Source of the DNA: Paenibacillus sp. JQZ6Y-1
Lineage (GTDB): Bacteria > Bacillota > Bacilli > Paenibacillales > Paenibacillaceae
DNA: 64,000 nt
NCBI RefSeq assembly: GCF_040719145.1
Contig: NZ_JBFDUZ010000001.1
Span: 3,100,001-3,164,000 of the forward strand
Direction of reading: 5' to 3'
Position 1 is the first letter of the stretch. The number at the start of each line of letters is the position of its first letter. The notes under the pieces are model-generated. The model searched no databases, was not told the origin of the DNA, and saw nothing but the letters and a program-made list of their open reading frames with translations. Positions 44,088-53,575 of this stretch are shown here, one piece after another. A program made the translations under genes and the position numbers.

Positions 44088-45674
44088 TTACAGATCGTGG
44101 TCGTGCGACTCTGGCTCTGGTGAGATACGCTTTTCTAGCATACGCTGCTGGAATTCACTAATATCCTCGTAATCCTCAGCGAATTTACGGGAAATACGGA
44201 TGTAGATCGGCAGCAATTCGCGGTAAATCGCAGCATGATCCTTATACGGACGATGCTCGTATGTGGTACCGATCATGCTGGATACAGCATCTAGCGAATC
44301 AATGCGTTTCAGTGCGTACAGACCGAGTACAGCTGCACCTAGACAAGAGCTTTCGATACTTTCTGGCACGATAACTGGCTGATCAAAAATGTCCGCCATC
44401 ATTTGCCGCCATAGCTCAGAACGAGCAAAACCACCAGTGGCGTGAATTTTCTGCGGTACACCGATTTGCTCCTCAATCGCTAGCATGACCGTATACAAAT
44501 TGAACAGCACGCCTTCCAGCGCGGCACGGATCATATGCTCTTTTTTGTGGTGCAGTGCCAGCCCGAAGAACGAACCGCGCGCATCCGGGTTCCACAGCGG
44601 CGCACGTTCACCAGACAGATACGGATGGAACAGCAAGCCGTCAGCACCGGGGTCTACCTTTTCAGCAATACGAGTTAGCACTTCATATGCACTTAGACCA
44701 AGACGTTTGGCTGTCTCCACCTCGGAAGCAGCAAATTCGTCCTTGATCCAGCGGAAAATAATACCGCCGTTGTTAACTGGACCACCAATGACCCATTTAT
44801 CCTCAGTCAGCGCATAACAGAAAAAGCGTCCCTTCGGATCGGTTACTGGCTTCTCGGTTACTGTACGGATCGCGCCGCTTGTACCGATCGTTACCGCTAC
44901 TACGCCCGGATCAATCGCACCTACACCCAGATTGGACAATACGCCGTCACTGGCACCGAGTACAAACGGTACTGATGTGCTCAAGCCCATTTCATTCGCA
45001 TACGTTTCATGCAGCCCATTCATAATCTGTGTTGTCGGCACAAGCTTGGACAGATGATCGCGGGTAATCCCTGCAACGGATAGCGCTTCGTCGTCCCAAT
45101 CCAGCTTTTCCAGATTGAGCAATCCAGTTGCCGAAGCCATCGAATGGTCAGCGACATATTCACCAAACAGCTTCAAAAATACATATTCCTTCATCGAAAT
45201 ATATTTATATGCGGCATCTGCCACGTCTTTTTTCTCATGGGTAATCCACATAATCTTGGTCAGCGGAGACATAGGGTGAATCGGCGTACCGGTTCGCATA
45301 TAGATCTCGTGACCCTTTTTATCGTCCTTCAGCTGACGCCAGTACTTGGCACTGCGGTTGTCCGCCCATGTAATACACTGGGTCAACGGCTTGCCTTCCT
45401 TATCAACAACAAGCAAGCTGTGCATCGCCGCACTAAACGATACGCATAGGATGTCATCCGTGGACTTGCCGCTCTTGTCCATCACCTGACGTACAGAATC
45501 AATCACCGCACGAAACAGCTGATCTGGGTCCTGCTCTGCTACTGCCGGTACTGGGGTATGCAGCGGATATTCTACACTACCTTGGGAAACGATTTTCCCG
45601 CTTTCTTCAAACAATACTGCCTTTGTGCTGGTTGTGCCCATATCAACGCCGATCATGAATTTTCCGGTACTCAT
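44088..45674 (-). CDS. gntK: Gluconate kinase, FGGY family
   Basis: Phosphorylates gluconate to 6-phosphogluconate (ATP-dependent). The 528 residues have the FGGY two-lobed layout: FMIGVDMGTTSTKAVLFEES (phosphate loop), CVSFSAAMHSLLVVDKEGKP, ITWADNRSAKYW, VVAVTIGTSGAIRTV (second phosphate loop), LSGERAPLWNPDARGSFFG and ATGGFARSELWRQMMADIFD with QPV, as in gluconate kinases. Translated with gntP in one leftward unit (40 bp gap). A C-terminal tail of ~15 residues is acidic and His-rich. Confidence 0.93.
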   Translation of the reverse strand: MSTGKFMIGVDMGTTSTKAVLFEESGKIVSQGSVEYPLHTPVPAVAEQDPDQLFRAVIDSVRQVMDKSGKSTDDILCVSFSAAMHSLLVVDKEGKPLTQCITWADNRSAKYWRQLKDDKKGHEIYMRTGTPIHPMSPLTKIMWITHEKKDVADAAYKYISMKEYVFLKLFGEYVADHSMASATGLLNLEKLDWDDEALSVAGITRDHLSKLVPTTQIMNGLHETYANEMGLSTSVPFVLGASDGVLSNLGVGAIDPGVVAVTIGTSGAIRTVTEKPVTDPKGRFFCYALTEDKWVIGGPVNNGGIIFRWIKDEFAASEVETAKRLGLSAYEVLTRIAEKVDPGADGLLFHPYLSGERAPLWNPDARGSFFGLALHHKKEHMIRAALEGVLFNLYTVMLAIEEQIGVPQKIHATGGFARSELWRQMMADIFDQPVIVPESIESSCLGAAVLGLYALKRIDSLDAVSSMIGTTYEHRPYKDHAAIYRELLPIYIRISRKFAEDYEDISEFQQRMLEKRISPEPESHDHDL

Positions 45675-45714
45675 CGTGTCAACCTACCTTCGCTCATAAT
45701 ATCAGTCCTATCTA

Positions 45715-47091
45715 TCATCCCACAATTACACTTAAAAGCAAAATGATCGCAAACGCAAACAACGACAAAATCGTCTCCATCACAGTCCACGATTTAAGCG
45801 TCTGCGGTACGGACATATTGAAAAACTCTTTCACCATCCAGAAGCCTGCATCATTCACATGTGACAGAATCAACGAGCCTGCACCTGTTGCCAGTACGAC
45901 CAGTTCTACATTTGCACCCGGCGTCAGTGCTAGTACAGGCGCTACAATCCCTGCTGCTGTGGTCATCGCCACTGTTGCCGAGCCAGTCGCAACTCGAATC
46001 AATGCCGAGACGAGAAAGGCAAACACGATCACATTCACATGTGCCGATGTCGCTACATTGGCAATTGCATCGCCTACACCACTATCGATGAGAACCTGCT
46101 TGAACGCTCCACCGCCACCGATAATCAGAATAATCGAAGCCGTTGGTGCCAGACATTCACTGGCGAATTTGGATATTTGTTCTTTGTTAAAGCCCTGTGC
46201 AAACCCCAACGAGAAAAAGGCAAACACGGTCGCGATAAACATCGCTACCACCTCATTGCCGACAAAACGGAAAAACATCGCAATACCGCTCGTACTGTTC
46301 GGTGCAGCAATCTCCACAATCGAGCCAGATAGCATCAGAATGACCGGCATTAGAATCGTCAAAAGCGTTAGCCCAAATCCCGGTAGCTTGCGATCTGGTT
46401 GATCCAGAGGACTAGACGAGAACTGCTTGGATAAGCCTTCTGGTGGCTGGACAACAATTCGGTTGCCGATATATGTACCAAACAACGGTCCGGCAACGAT
46501 TGCGGTTGGAATGCCGACAATTAGCGCATACACAATCGTCGTGCCAATATTGGCGCTAAACGCATTAATTGCAATCATCGGTGCTGGATGCGGCGGCAGC
46601 AAACCATGTACGGTTGATAGCCCTGCCAGCATCGGAATCCCGACTTTTAACAGTGAAATGTTCGTCTTGCGGATTACGGTAAACAAAATGGGAATCAGCA
46701 AAATAATGCCCACCTCAAAAAAGACAGGCATACCGACGATCAGCCCGACCAGCAGCATCGCCCATGGGACACGCTTTTCGCCAAAACGGTCGATCAGTGT
46801 GGTCGCAATCTGCTCCGCACCACCAGATTCTGCCATCATTTTACCAAGCATCGTACCTAGCCCGATCACGATGGCAATCGAACCGAGTGTACCACCCAAT
46901 CCACTTTGCACCGAATCCACCACATCAAGCGGCTTCATGCCGATGACCAATCCCAAAAATAAAGATGCAAACAGCAGCACAACAAATGGATTCCATTTAT
47001 ATTTTGCAATCATCACGATCAAGATCGCAATTGCTACCAGCGCCCAGATCAGTAGGGTCACCTGATGACTTAGTCCAAAAATCGAATACAT
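45715..47091 (-). CDS. gntP: Gluconate permease, GntP family
   Basis: A 458-residue transporter with about 12 hydrophobic segments. GntP landmarks: PFVVLLFASLFLGLVIGMKP, VIGLGTMLGKMMAESGGAEQ, LPPHPAPMIAINAFSANIGT and ALIRVATGSATVAMTTAAGI, then SHVNDAGFWMVKEFF near the C-terminus. It brings gluconate in by proton symport for GntK. AGGAGGAAT precedes the ATG. No gntR is found in the window, unlike the B. subtilis gnt operon, so regulation may rely on catabolite control or a distant repressor. Confidence 0.94.
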   Translation of the reverse strand: MYSIFGLSHQVTLLIWALVAIAILIVMIAKYKWNPFVVLLFASLFLGLVIGMKPLDVVDSVQSGLGGTLGSIAIVIGLGTMLGKMMAESGGAEQIATTLIDRFGEKRVPWAMLLVGLIVGMPVFFEVGIILLIPILFTVIRKTNISLLKVGIPMLAGLSTVHGLLPPHPAPMIAINAFSANIGTTIVYALIVGIPTAIVAGPLFGTYIGNRIVVQPPEGLSKQFSSSPLDQPDRKLPGFGLTLLTILMPVILMLSGSIVEIAAPNSTSGIAMFFRFVGNEVVAMFIATVFAFFSLGFAQGFNKEQISKFASECLAPTASIILIIGGGGAFKQVLIDSGVGDAIANVATSAHVNVIVFAFLVSALIRVATGSATVAMTTAAGIVAPVLALTPGANVELVVLATGAGSLILSHVNDAGFWMVKEFFNMSVPQTLKSWTVMETILSLFAFAIILLLSVIVG

Positions 47092-47266
47092 TGCAGATAT
47101 TCCTCCTGTTCCGGTTTAAAAGTATGAATATGGGAGTATGCACAATGAAATCACATGCCTGTTTCAACATAGAGCATGTCATAAACGTCATAACAACCTT
47201 TTGCTTATTACCCGAATTATAAGCAAATGTAAACGAAGGTACTGCATGTATTGACGGATTTGTGCA

Positions 47267-47280
47267 TGGTATCGTTTACA
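47267..47280 (-). promoter_or_regulatory. Candidate catabolite-responsive element (cre) upstream of gntP
   Basis: The minus strand reads TGTAAACGATACCA, which fits the TGWAANCGNTNWCA consensus at 13 of 14 positions. It lies ~176 bp before gntP. A perfect TATAAT (47220-47215 on the minus strand) follows downstream, without a clear -35. CcpA control of gluconate use is established in B. subtilis; here it is inferred. A weaker TGTAAACGA copy is at 47228 (+). Confidence 0.4.
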
Positions 47281-47346
47281 TTTTCACTTACTACTACCAC
47301 ATCATAAACATGGCGCACACTGTCGATGGATACATCCACCATAAAA

Positions 47347-47389
47347 AAAGCCCACACGTTACAGGATGAAGCTGTAACATGTGGGCTTT
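47347..47389 (-). terminator. Terminator of the ppx gene
   Basis: AAAGCCCACAYGTTACAG arms (one mismatch) with seven T on the minus strand. Confidence 0.88.
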
Positions 47390-47434
47390 GGTTTTATATT
47401 GTATTCTCTATCCTACATTGATGTTTACCTATGC

Positions 47435-48400
47435 CTAGCGACCTTTGAGCGGGCGCTCCGTTTGCTGCGTCATACTGAGCGTATGATGTGCCAGACCGTC
47501 ACTTAATCCGCGCCAGCTTGCCAGCAACACCGAGCACTGCATATGGTCAAACACCGTTCGCAAAATCATAGTCCCAGCAACGATAATATCTGCACGGTCG
47601 GCAGCCAGATCAAACGTCTGAATGCGCTCCTCCACACTCAGTCCAGCCAGCGCATCCGCATAATAGCGAATCGTATCCGCTTCAATCGTATACGGATCGC
47701 CCGCAGGCTTGAGCTGTTGCTGACGTTCACGCTCCATTCGTGCCAGTGCTCGAATGCCGCCGCCTAATCCGATCAGCGGCAGATGACGATGCTGGGCAGT
47801 CCATGGATATGGCTCTAGCAGCCCTGCAATCTTATGCTGCAATTGCTCCTGAGATTGCGCAGACCAGCGGTCACGACCGCCATTTTGGATGGTCATATTG
47901 ACCGCTCCGCAAGGCAGCGATGTACTGTGCAGTAATGTCTCGCCTTTAAAATAAGAAATCTCCGTGCTACCACCGCCAATATCGACGATAAAGCCTTCTT
48001 GTACATGCGATGGCAACGAACGGGTCACGCCGAGGAACCCGTAATACGCTTCCTCTTCACCAGTTAAAATCTGCACGTTGATACCAGTTTCACGTTCCCA
48101 AATCGAACGAATTTGTTCCGTATTGGGTGATTGGCGTACAGCAGCTGTAGCTACTGCACGAATCTGATCTGTCCGATTCGCAGCGCAAATGTCCTTGAAC
48201 CGATTCAACACAGGAATGACCGTCCAGATGTCATCCTCACTCATATTCCCGTGTTCATCTCGACTTACACCGAGACGTACCGTTTCCTTGGCTTTATGCA
48301 CCATCCGGCAGACTCGATCATGACCTGCTTCATAAATGATGAGACGGATGGAGTTGGAGCCGATATCTATGATTCCGAGCCGGTTACGATGATCGCTCAT
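47435..48400 (-). CDS. Exopolyphosphatase / pppGpp phosphatase family (Ppx/GppA)
   Basis: A 321-residue ASKHA-fold enzyme hydrolysing polyphosphate ends and/or guanosine pentaphosphate. Landmarks: RLGIIDIGSNSIRLIIYEAG (first phosphate loop), TGEEEAYYGFLGVTRSL, FIVDIGGGSTEISYF (second phosphate loop) and IGLGGGIRALARMERE (adenosine region). Start set at the ATG at 48400, GAGG upstream; a GTG at 48418 is also in frame. It is the short form lacking the HD-like C-terminal domain of E. coli Ppx. No partner ppk is nearby. Confidence 0.9.
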   Translation of the reverse strand: MSDHRNRLGIIDIGSNSIRLIIYEAGHDRVCRMVHKAKETVRLGVSRDEHGNMSEDDIWTVIPVLNRFKDICAANRTDQIRAVATAAVRQSPNTEQIRSIWERETGINVQILTGEEEAYYGFLGVTRSLPSHVQEGFIVDIGGGSTEISYFKGETLLHSTSLPCGAVNMTIQNGGRDRWSAQSQEQLQHKIAGLLEPYPWTAQHRHLPLIGLGGGIRALARMERERQQQLKPAGDPYTIEADTIRYYADALAGLSVEERIQTFDLAADRADIIVAGTMILRTVFDHMQCSVLLASWRGLSDGLAHHTLSMTQQTERPLKGR

Positions 48401-48600
48401 TGTATCCTCGCCATGCACGCATCCTTGATTTCAAACATCGCCATTAACGAGTTCCTCCTTACATCGCGTTTATCGTACCAAACGCTTGATTGTTATGATT
48501 TTATCAGGAACAGACGGCGATTTCCACATGTAATCCATTTTTCACAATCGTTTATGGAAAAGTTTGGTTTTTCGTATGAGCATGCCGACAATAATGGCAA

Positions 48601-48631
48601 ACAGCGGTGCTTCCATCATCCGCACCGCTGT
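48601..48631 (-). terminator. Hairpin after the pullulanase gene
   Basis: Perfect 10-bp stem ACAGCGGTGC / GCACCGCTGT, with TTTGCC on the minus strand, 15 bp past the stop. Confidence 0.6.
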
Positions 48632-48645
48632 CTAACGTTCTGCTA

Positions 48646-51540
48646 TTAACCAGTCGACTCCACTTCAAATTGCGGATCGCCGCTTTTGATAACTACTTTC
48701 ATGGAATCCTGTTTTGTATCAACAAAAATGTACCGATCGGTATCAATATCCTTGGCTTGCCAATCCTTCAGCCGGATAATAAAGCCGATATTCGTCTCAT
48801 CCGGTGCAACTGGAATGCGAGCAATTGCCCGACCATTCTCCACCCGATCAAAATCGACCTGACGGTGACCCAGCACGGAACCCCATACCCACAAGTTCCA
48901 ACCGCGATAATCCTGATTCGGACGCTCGTATTCTACCTCAATACTACGCGGCACAAACGGTGCTACTTCGATAAACCACTGTGCTGTTGCGCGACCGCAG
49001 GTAACGGTAATTTTGGCTTTGCCCGGGTGAATACCGCGCACAACGCCATCCTTGTTTACCCGCACAATGCTTTTATCGCTAGAATTCCACGTTATTCTGG
49101 GACGAGCAATTGGACGACCATATTGATCCAGCACATCTGCTTTAAGACGGGTACGTTTACCTGCATACACCTGATGCTCCCCTTGCAAATGAACCATATG
49201 CGGCACCAGCGTCTCCACATGCAGCAGCAAACAGCTCTCTACATCGCCGCAGGATACACAGATCGTACTATTGCCTTCGCGCAGTGCGCTCATCCGTCCA
49301 TCCGCTCGAACCTGAACCACCTGATCGTTGGACGATTGGAAACGTACACGCTCTGCCGTATAGACACGTCCGCGCTGATCGCGCGTAATGACGCGCAGTT
49401 GCAGCTTTTCGCCCGGCTCCATAATGCTTGGTGTGTAATCAAATTCCAAACTTGCCGGAATCGGCTTATATTGATCCTGCTCATCGAATAGCACCATCAT
49501 CGACAGAGGCGCAACCATCACTTCACTGCCCAGTATCGAAGCAAGCGGCTTCATTCCTGCCGCGCGTTCATTGACAACGACTTGCCATTGACGACTGAAC
49601 TGCGGCAATGCTACCTTTTGCTCTGTTGTCGCCGCATTGTAAATGACGATGATATGTCGCCATTTATCGCCATTGGCATATTCGCCCAATTGGAACATTA
49701 CGATTTGGTTGTCACGGCGCAGGGCTTTGAGATGCTGCTCCACATCTTTGCGCTCATTCATACGGAACGCAGGATGATGCAGACGCAATTGGATCAGTCC
49801 ACGATAATATTCGAAGACATCGTGAAATCGATGCTTATTTTCCCAGCGGATCATATTGATCTCATCTGGGCTACGATAGCTGTTATGATCACCGAATTTG
49901 GAACGCAGCAGCTCATCACCCGCATGGATAAACGGAATGCCCTGACTGGTCAGCACAATCCCGTTAGCAAGCAGCGAGCGACGTACCCAGTCATGCTCCA
50001 GCACATGCTGCAAATTGACAGTATCATAAGGCTTCGCGTGCGCTACCGCTTCATGTACAGACGTACCGTCAGCGACTTCTCCATCGGTCATATGCAGAAA
50101 CGACAATTGTTGCTCTGCTCCACTCACACGTACGATTTTGTCCCACAGATTAAGATTGTCATGCGCGGTAACATAGTTAATGCTCTCGCCCGGACGATCA
50201 GTAAAATCGCCGATGGAGCCATACACTCCCTGTACAATCTCACCTTCCTTGCCAAATTCACCAGTAACAAAGCCTTTGGAATCGTCATCACTGCCGCCCT
50301 TGATGGCACTGCGGAAATTATCATTGAACAACGCAAAGCCTTTGCTACGCTGTGCGCCTTTTAGTGTTTGCTGCGGCAACGGCGACCAACCGCCTGTCCA
50401 CGGCTCACCATAAATTAGAATATATGGATCCACATCGCGACGCAGTTCATGGGTGAACTGGATTACCGTTTCCGTATCGATCAGACCCATCAGGTCGAAA
50501 CGGAAGCCATCCAGATGATACTCATTCGCCCAATAACGCAGCGAATCTTTAATATATTTGCGCACCATAGGGCGCTCGGTGGCAATTTCATTGCCTACAC
50601 CAGAGCCGTTGGTCAGTTGCCCACGCTCATCCGTCCGGTAAAAATAACCCGGAACAAGACGCTCAAACGGTCCATCATTGACTGAAAAGGTATGATTGTA
50701 TACGACATCCATAACGACGCGCATACCTTCACCGTGCAGCGCCTGTACCATCTTTTTGAACTCACGGATACGGGATGACGGATCGGACGGATCGGTCGCA
50801 TAGGAGCCTTCCGGTACATTGTAATGCTGCGGATCATAACCCCAGTTGTATTTTACCTGATCGCTATTGGGATCATCGACCGTTAATTCATTTACCGTTT
50901 GAAAATCGGCAAGCGGCAGCAGATGCACATGCGTCACGCCTAGATCGCGCAAATGGTCGATCCCGACACTATTCCCGTATTCATCGGTCAGACCCGTTTC
51001 CGTAAATGATAGAAACTTGCCTTTGTACTGCATCGGTGCCTTGGGATCACTGGAAAAGTCACGCAGATGCAGCTCATAAATAACCGCATCCGTCACGCTC
51101 GCCATCGGCGGACGAATATCGTTATCCCAGCCCTCTGGATCAGTGGAACGCAGATCAATAATAGCAGTGCGGCGACCGTTAGCGGATACAGCGCGCGCAT
51201 ACGGATCTACACTGTACTCCACCGTGCCATCGTGAAATTCAGCGCGGTACATATAATATTGTCCCACCAGATCGCGGTGAATGTGGGCTTCCCACACGCC
51301 GCCCTCTTCTGACTGCATGGAGATAATATGACCACCCTCGTGATCATGCACAAGACCTTCCTCATCATATTCGCCAGGCTGATCATACAGCACTACATCG
51401 ACGCGTACCGCATCAGGCGTCCATACCTTGAAGATACTAACTGCCGGTGTGTACTGTAATCCCAGATCATCTATATCGTAAAAATAGTCTGTCGCAATAT
51501 CCAGACTGCGTGTCAGAGAATGATTCATTTTATCGAGCAT
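48646..51540 (-). CDS. pulA: Type I pullulanase with Ig-like and C-terminal CBM domains
   Basis: A 964-residue GH13 debranching enzyme. An N-terminal CBM48-type domain (TPAVSIFKVWTPDAVRVDVV) precedes the catalytic barrel: YNWGYDPQHYNVPEGSYATD (type I pullulanase hallmark), VVMDVVYNHTFSVN, DGFRFDLMGLID (nucleophile), ILIYGEPWTGG (acid/base) and YVTAHDNLNLWDKI. After it come two BIG2/Ig-like domains (~740-890: VRFQSSNDQVVQVRADGRMS; ITWNSSDKSIVRVNKDGVVR) and a pullulanase-associated CBM41-like domain (~900-960: YRGWNLWVWGSVLGH). It has no signal peptide. Start ATG at 51540 with GGTGGTGAAG upstream. Confidence 0.92.
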   Translation of the reverse strand: MLDKMNHSLTRSLDIATDYFYDIDDLGLQYTPAVSIFKVWTPDAVRVDVVLYDQPGEYDEEGLVHDHEGGHIISMQSEEGGVWEAHIHRDLVGQYYMYRAEFHDGTVEYSVDPYARAVSANGRRTAIIDLRSTDPEGWDNDIRPPMASVTDAVIYELHLRDFSSDPKAPMQYKGKFLSFTETGLTDEYGNSVGIDHLRDLGVTHVHLLPLADFQTVNELTVDDPNSDQVKYNWGYDPQHYNVPEGSYATDPSDPSSRIREFKKMVQALHGEGMRVVMDVVYNHTFSVNDGPFERLVPGYFYRTDERGQLTNGSGVGNEIATERPMVRKYIKDSLRYWANEYHLDGFRFDLMGLIDTETVIQFTHELRRDVDPYILIYGEPWTGGWSPLPQQTLKGAQRSKGFALFNDNFRSAIKGGSDDDSKGFVTGEFGKEGEIVQGVYGSIGDFTDRPGESINYVTAHDNLNLWDKIVRVSGAEQQLSFLHMTDGEVADGTSVHEAVAHAKPYDTVNLQHVLEHDWVRRSLLANGIVLTSQGIPFIHAGDELLRSKFGDHNSYRSPDEINMIRWENKHRFHDVFEYYRGLIQLRLHHPAFRMNERKDVEQHLKALRRDNQIVMFQLGEYANGDKWRHIIVIYNAATTEQKVALPQFSRQWQVVVNERAAGMKPLASILGSEVMVAPLSMMVLFDEQDQYKPIPASLEFDYTPSIMEPGEKLQLRVITRDQRGRVYTAERVRFQSSNDQVVQVRADGRMSALREGNSTICVSCGDVESCLLLHVETLVPHMVHLQGEHQVYAGKRTRLKADVLDQYGRPIARPRITWNSSDKSIVRVNKDGVVRGIHPGKAKITVTCGRATAQWFIEVAPFVPRSIEVEYERPNQDYRGWNLWVWGSVLGHRQVDFDRVENGRAIARIPVAPDETNIGFIIRLKDWQAKDIDTDRYIFVDTKQDSMKVVIKSGDPQFEVESTG

Positions 51541-52011
51541 AATCTTCACCACCATTTCCATAAACGATCATTGCAGTATGCCTATGTTCCTTATCCCTGA
51601 GTTGCTTGGGATTTGCCTTTCAAAGGGTAGGGACGGAGCAGCAACGACAGTTTTACTTTTCCTTTATATTACAAATCATGTGGTATGTGAACATATATCT
51701 TATGTTAACCACTACGTACTTCAATTATCGGAATATTTGTCGGATCTTTGTAGGTTCTGTCACTTGCGCATTCGCGCAAATCTAGAAGAAGGGCGGTGTA
51801 TTCATGAAGTGGATGAAACGGATGAAGGTATCGCCCGATTGTGCAATCGTTGGCACAAATGACTGTATCTGCTGCAACAGTAATGGTAATCCCTTTATTT
51901 ATTTTACTATTATTACCTCAAAGTTCGCCATTTGAATAAACCTGACCGACTAAATAAAAAAGCAGCCGCGAATCGCTCAGACGGCTGCTTCACACATACA
52001 GTTGTTCAATC
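51541..52011. other. Gap with a candidate 43-aa Cys-rich ORF and a terminator
   Basis: A 43-codon ORF at 51804-51935 (+), starting MKWMKRMKVSPDCAIVGTND then CICCNSNGNPFIYF, has a GAAGGGCGG-type site 9 nt upstream. It is short and unsupported by context. The terminator of map lies at 51954-51990. No other feature was seen. Confidence 0.3.
51954..51990 (-). terminator. Terminator of map
   Basis: AAGCAGCCG / CGGCTGCTT followed by seven T on the minus strand, ~20 bp past the map stop. Confidence 0.9.
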
Positions 52012-52758
52012 TTATTGAGCGGTCAAAACAAGGGGACCGTCTGCCGTAATGGCGATCGTATGCTCATACTGTGCCGACCATTTGCCATCAGCGGTGCGGG
52101 CGGTCCATCCATCTTCATCAATCGTCATGCGATACGTGCCTTCATTGATCATCGGCTCAATCGTGAAGACCATGCCTTCTTTTAATCGCTGCCCTTTGCC
52201 CGGCAAACCAATATGAGCAAAGCTTGGGTCCTCATGCAGCTTGCGTCCGATGCCATGACCAAGCAAATCGCGCACAACACCATAACCATGACTCTCTGCA
52301 TGCTGCTGAATCACAGATGTCACATCGCCGAGACGATTGCCGACGACCGCCTGTGCAATACCAAGTTCCAGACATTCCTTCGTCACCTTCATCAGCTGCT
52401 CCGCTGCTGGAGATACCTGACCCACAGCATAGCACCAAGCAGAATCGCCTAGCCAGCCGTCGTATTCAGCCACGATGTCGATTTTGACTACATCGCCCTC
52501 CTCCAGCCGCCGCCGATCTGGGAACCCGTGCGCGATCACATCATTGACTGAAGCGCAGGTTTCGTATTGAAATCCGTTATATCCGTTCGTAAACTGCTTG
52601 CCGCCTAGCTTGGTAATATGCTTTTTGACAAATTCGTTGATCTCCAGCGTAGTAATGCCGGGAGAGATCATTTTGGCGATATGCCGATGACAATCTGCGA
52701 CAATTTGGCTGGCGGTTTTCATCGCTTCAATTTCTGCTGGTGTTTTCAAAATAATCAT
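52012..52758 (-). CDS. map: Type I methionine aminopeptidase
   Basis: Removes the initiator Met from new proteins. The 248-residue length fits the start at ATG 52758 (MIILKTPAEIEAMKTASQIV), with AAGGAAG 9 nt upstream; a frame to 52797 has no site. Metal ligands are all visible: Asp pair in VKIDIVAEYDGWLGDSAWCY, His in GHGIGRKLHEDP, Glu in FTIEPMINEG and Glu in SAQYEHTIAI. It stands outside the ribosomal-protein operon, so it is likely a second (accessory) map copy, as in many Bacillota. Confidence 0.93.
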   Translation of the reverse strand: MIILKTPAEIEAMKTASQIVADCHRHIAKMISPGITTLEINEFVKKHITKLGGKQFTNGYNGFQYETCASVNDVIAHGFPDRRRLEEGDVVKIDIVAEYDGWLGDSAWCYAVGQVSPAAEQLMKVTKECLELGIAQAVVGNRLGDVTSVIQQHAESHGYGVVRDLLGHGIGRKLHEDPSFAHIGLPGKGQRLKEGMVFTIEPMINEGTYRMTIDEDGWTARTADGKWSAQYEHTIAITADGPLVLTAQ

Positions 52759-53128
52759 CAGTAAAAACTTCCTTTCTTGACGTATGTAAGACAGCATCTG
52801 AACGTGTTAGCCGCTGTACCAAAGCAAGCGGATTCAGATAATGATTGTATAAAAGATTGGAACAAGTTCAAGCCGCTCTGTGCTTGCTGTATATATTATA
52901 GTAAACCTTGTAGGGACATTCGGCAACTTTAACATGCTTTAAAAGGGCTACTATCAAACGAAATAACGGGCAGCCCATAGCGAATGGTTACGATTCTTTA
53001 TATGTAAAAAATGACCCATAAGAAGAGAGTGTTACTACGTAGTGAGTAGCTTTGATGAAACGACATTCTTATTCCTGCGTATCATCTTCATGCTCATATG
53101 CAAATCGATACAAAAGGAGAGAATACGT
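52759..53128. other. Intergenic, upstream of two divergent genes
   Basis: No ORF with a ribosome site and no strong hairpin seen. A run around 53010-53045 precedes the small membrane protein gene and probably holds its promoter. Confidence 0.35.
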
Positions 53129-53296
53129 ATGCGTTTGTTCACCAACATTGGAAAATGGTTGTTATTTACCCCGCTCATCCTCATTGCCGGAATGCTACAG
53201 CTGGAAGATCTGGTGCTGTTGTTCAAAGATCAAAGACGCGATCAGCAGCAGCGGAATGAAACGATGTACAATCGCATCGAGGGTATTCGCAGTTGA
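53129..53296 (+). CDS. Small membrane protein (55 aa)
   Basis: MRLFTNIGKWLLFTPLILIA and GMLQLEDLVLLF form one or two membrane segments, followed by a charged tail (KDQRRDQQQRNETMYNRIEG). The ATG at 53129 has a strong AAGGAGAG site 9 nt upstream, which supports translation. A longer frame to 53042 lacks one. Family not recognised. Single gene before a bidirectional terminator. Confidence 0.6.
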   Translation: MRLFTNIGKWLLFTPLILIAGMLQLEDLVLLFKDQRRDQQQRNETMYNRIEGIRS

Positions 53297-53378
53297 TTCG
53301 CTCAATCGTGCATCTTTCGTATGATGTTGCACGCGTTTGTGTTTTCTGATTCGCCTGAACGAACATGATGAACTACAT

Positions 53379-53452
53379 AAAAAGCCTGCCCCTTCAGCGA
53401 TACCGATGCGCCAATTGGCGTTGACTGCATCGCTGTAAGGGACAGGCTTTTT
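53379..53452. terminator. Bidirectional terminator
   Basis: Long interrupted stem AAAAAGCCTG-CCCTT-CAGCGAT / ATCGCTG-AAGGG-CAGGCTTTTT serves the small membrane gene (+) and the GNAT gene (-). Confidence 0.85.
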
Positions 53453-53575
53453 GTTCATTTATCTGTTGGATGAACGTTTCGATTCATCCGCATGCTAAAC
53501 ATATCGCTCGCTTGTACTCATAGTTGCCATCCTACATTCACTTGGCACGCTCTGTACTTCATTGCAAGCTACTGT

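Noticed and set aside
51578..51862. 94-codon plus-strand ORF
   Set aside because: No ribosome site, odd composition, and it overlaps the better-supported small ORF in another frame.
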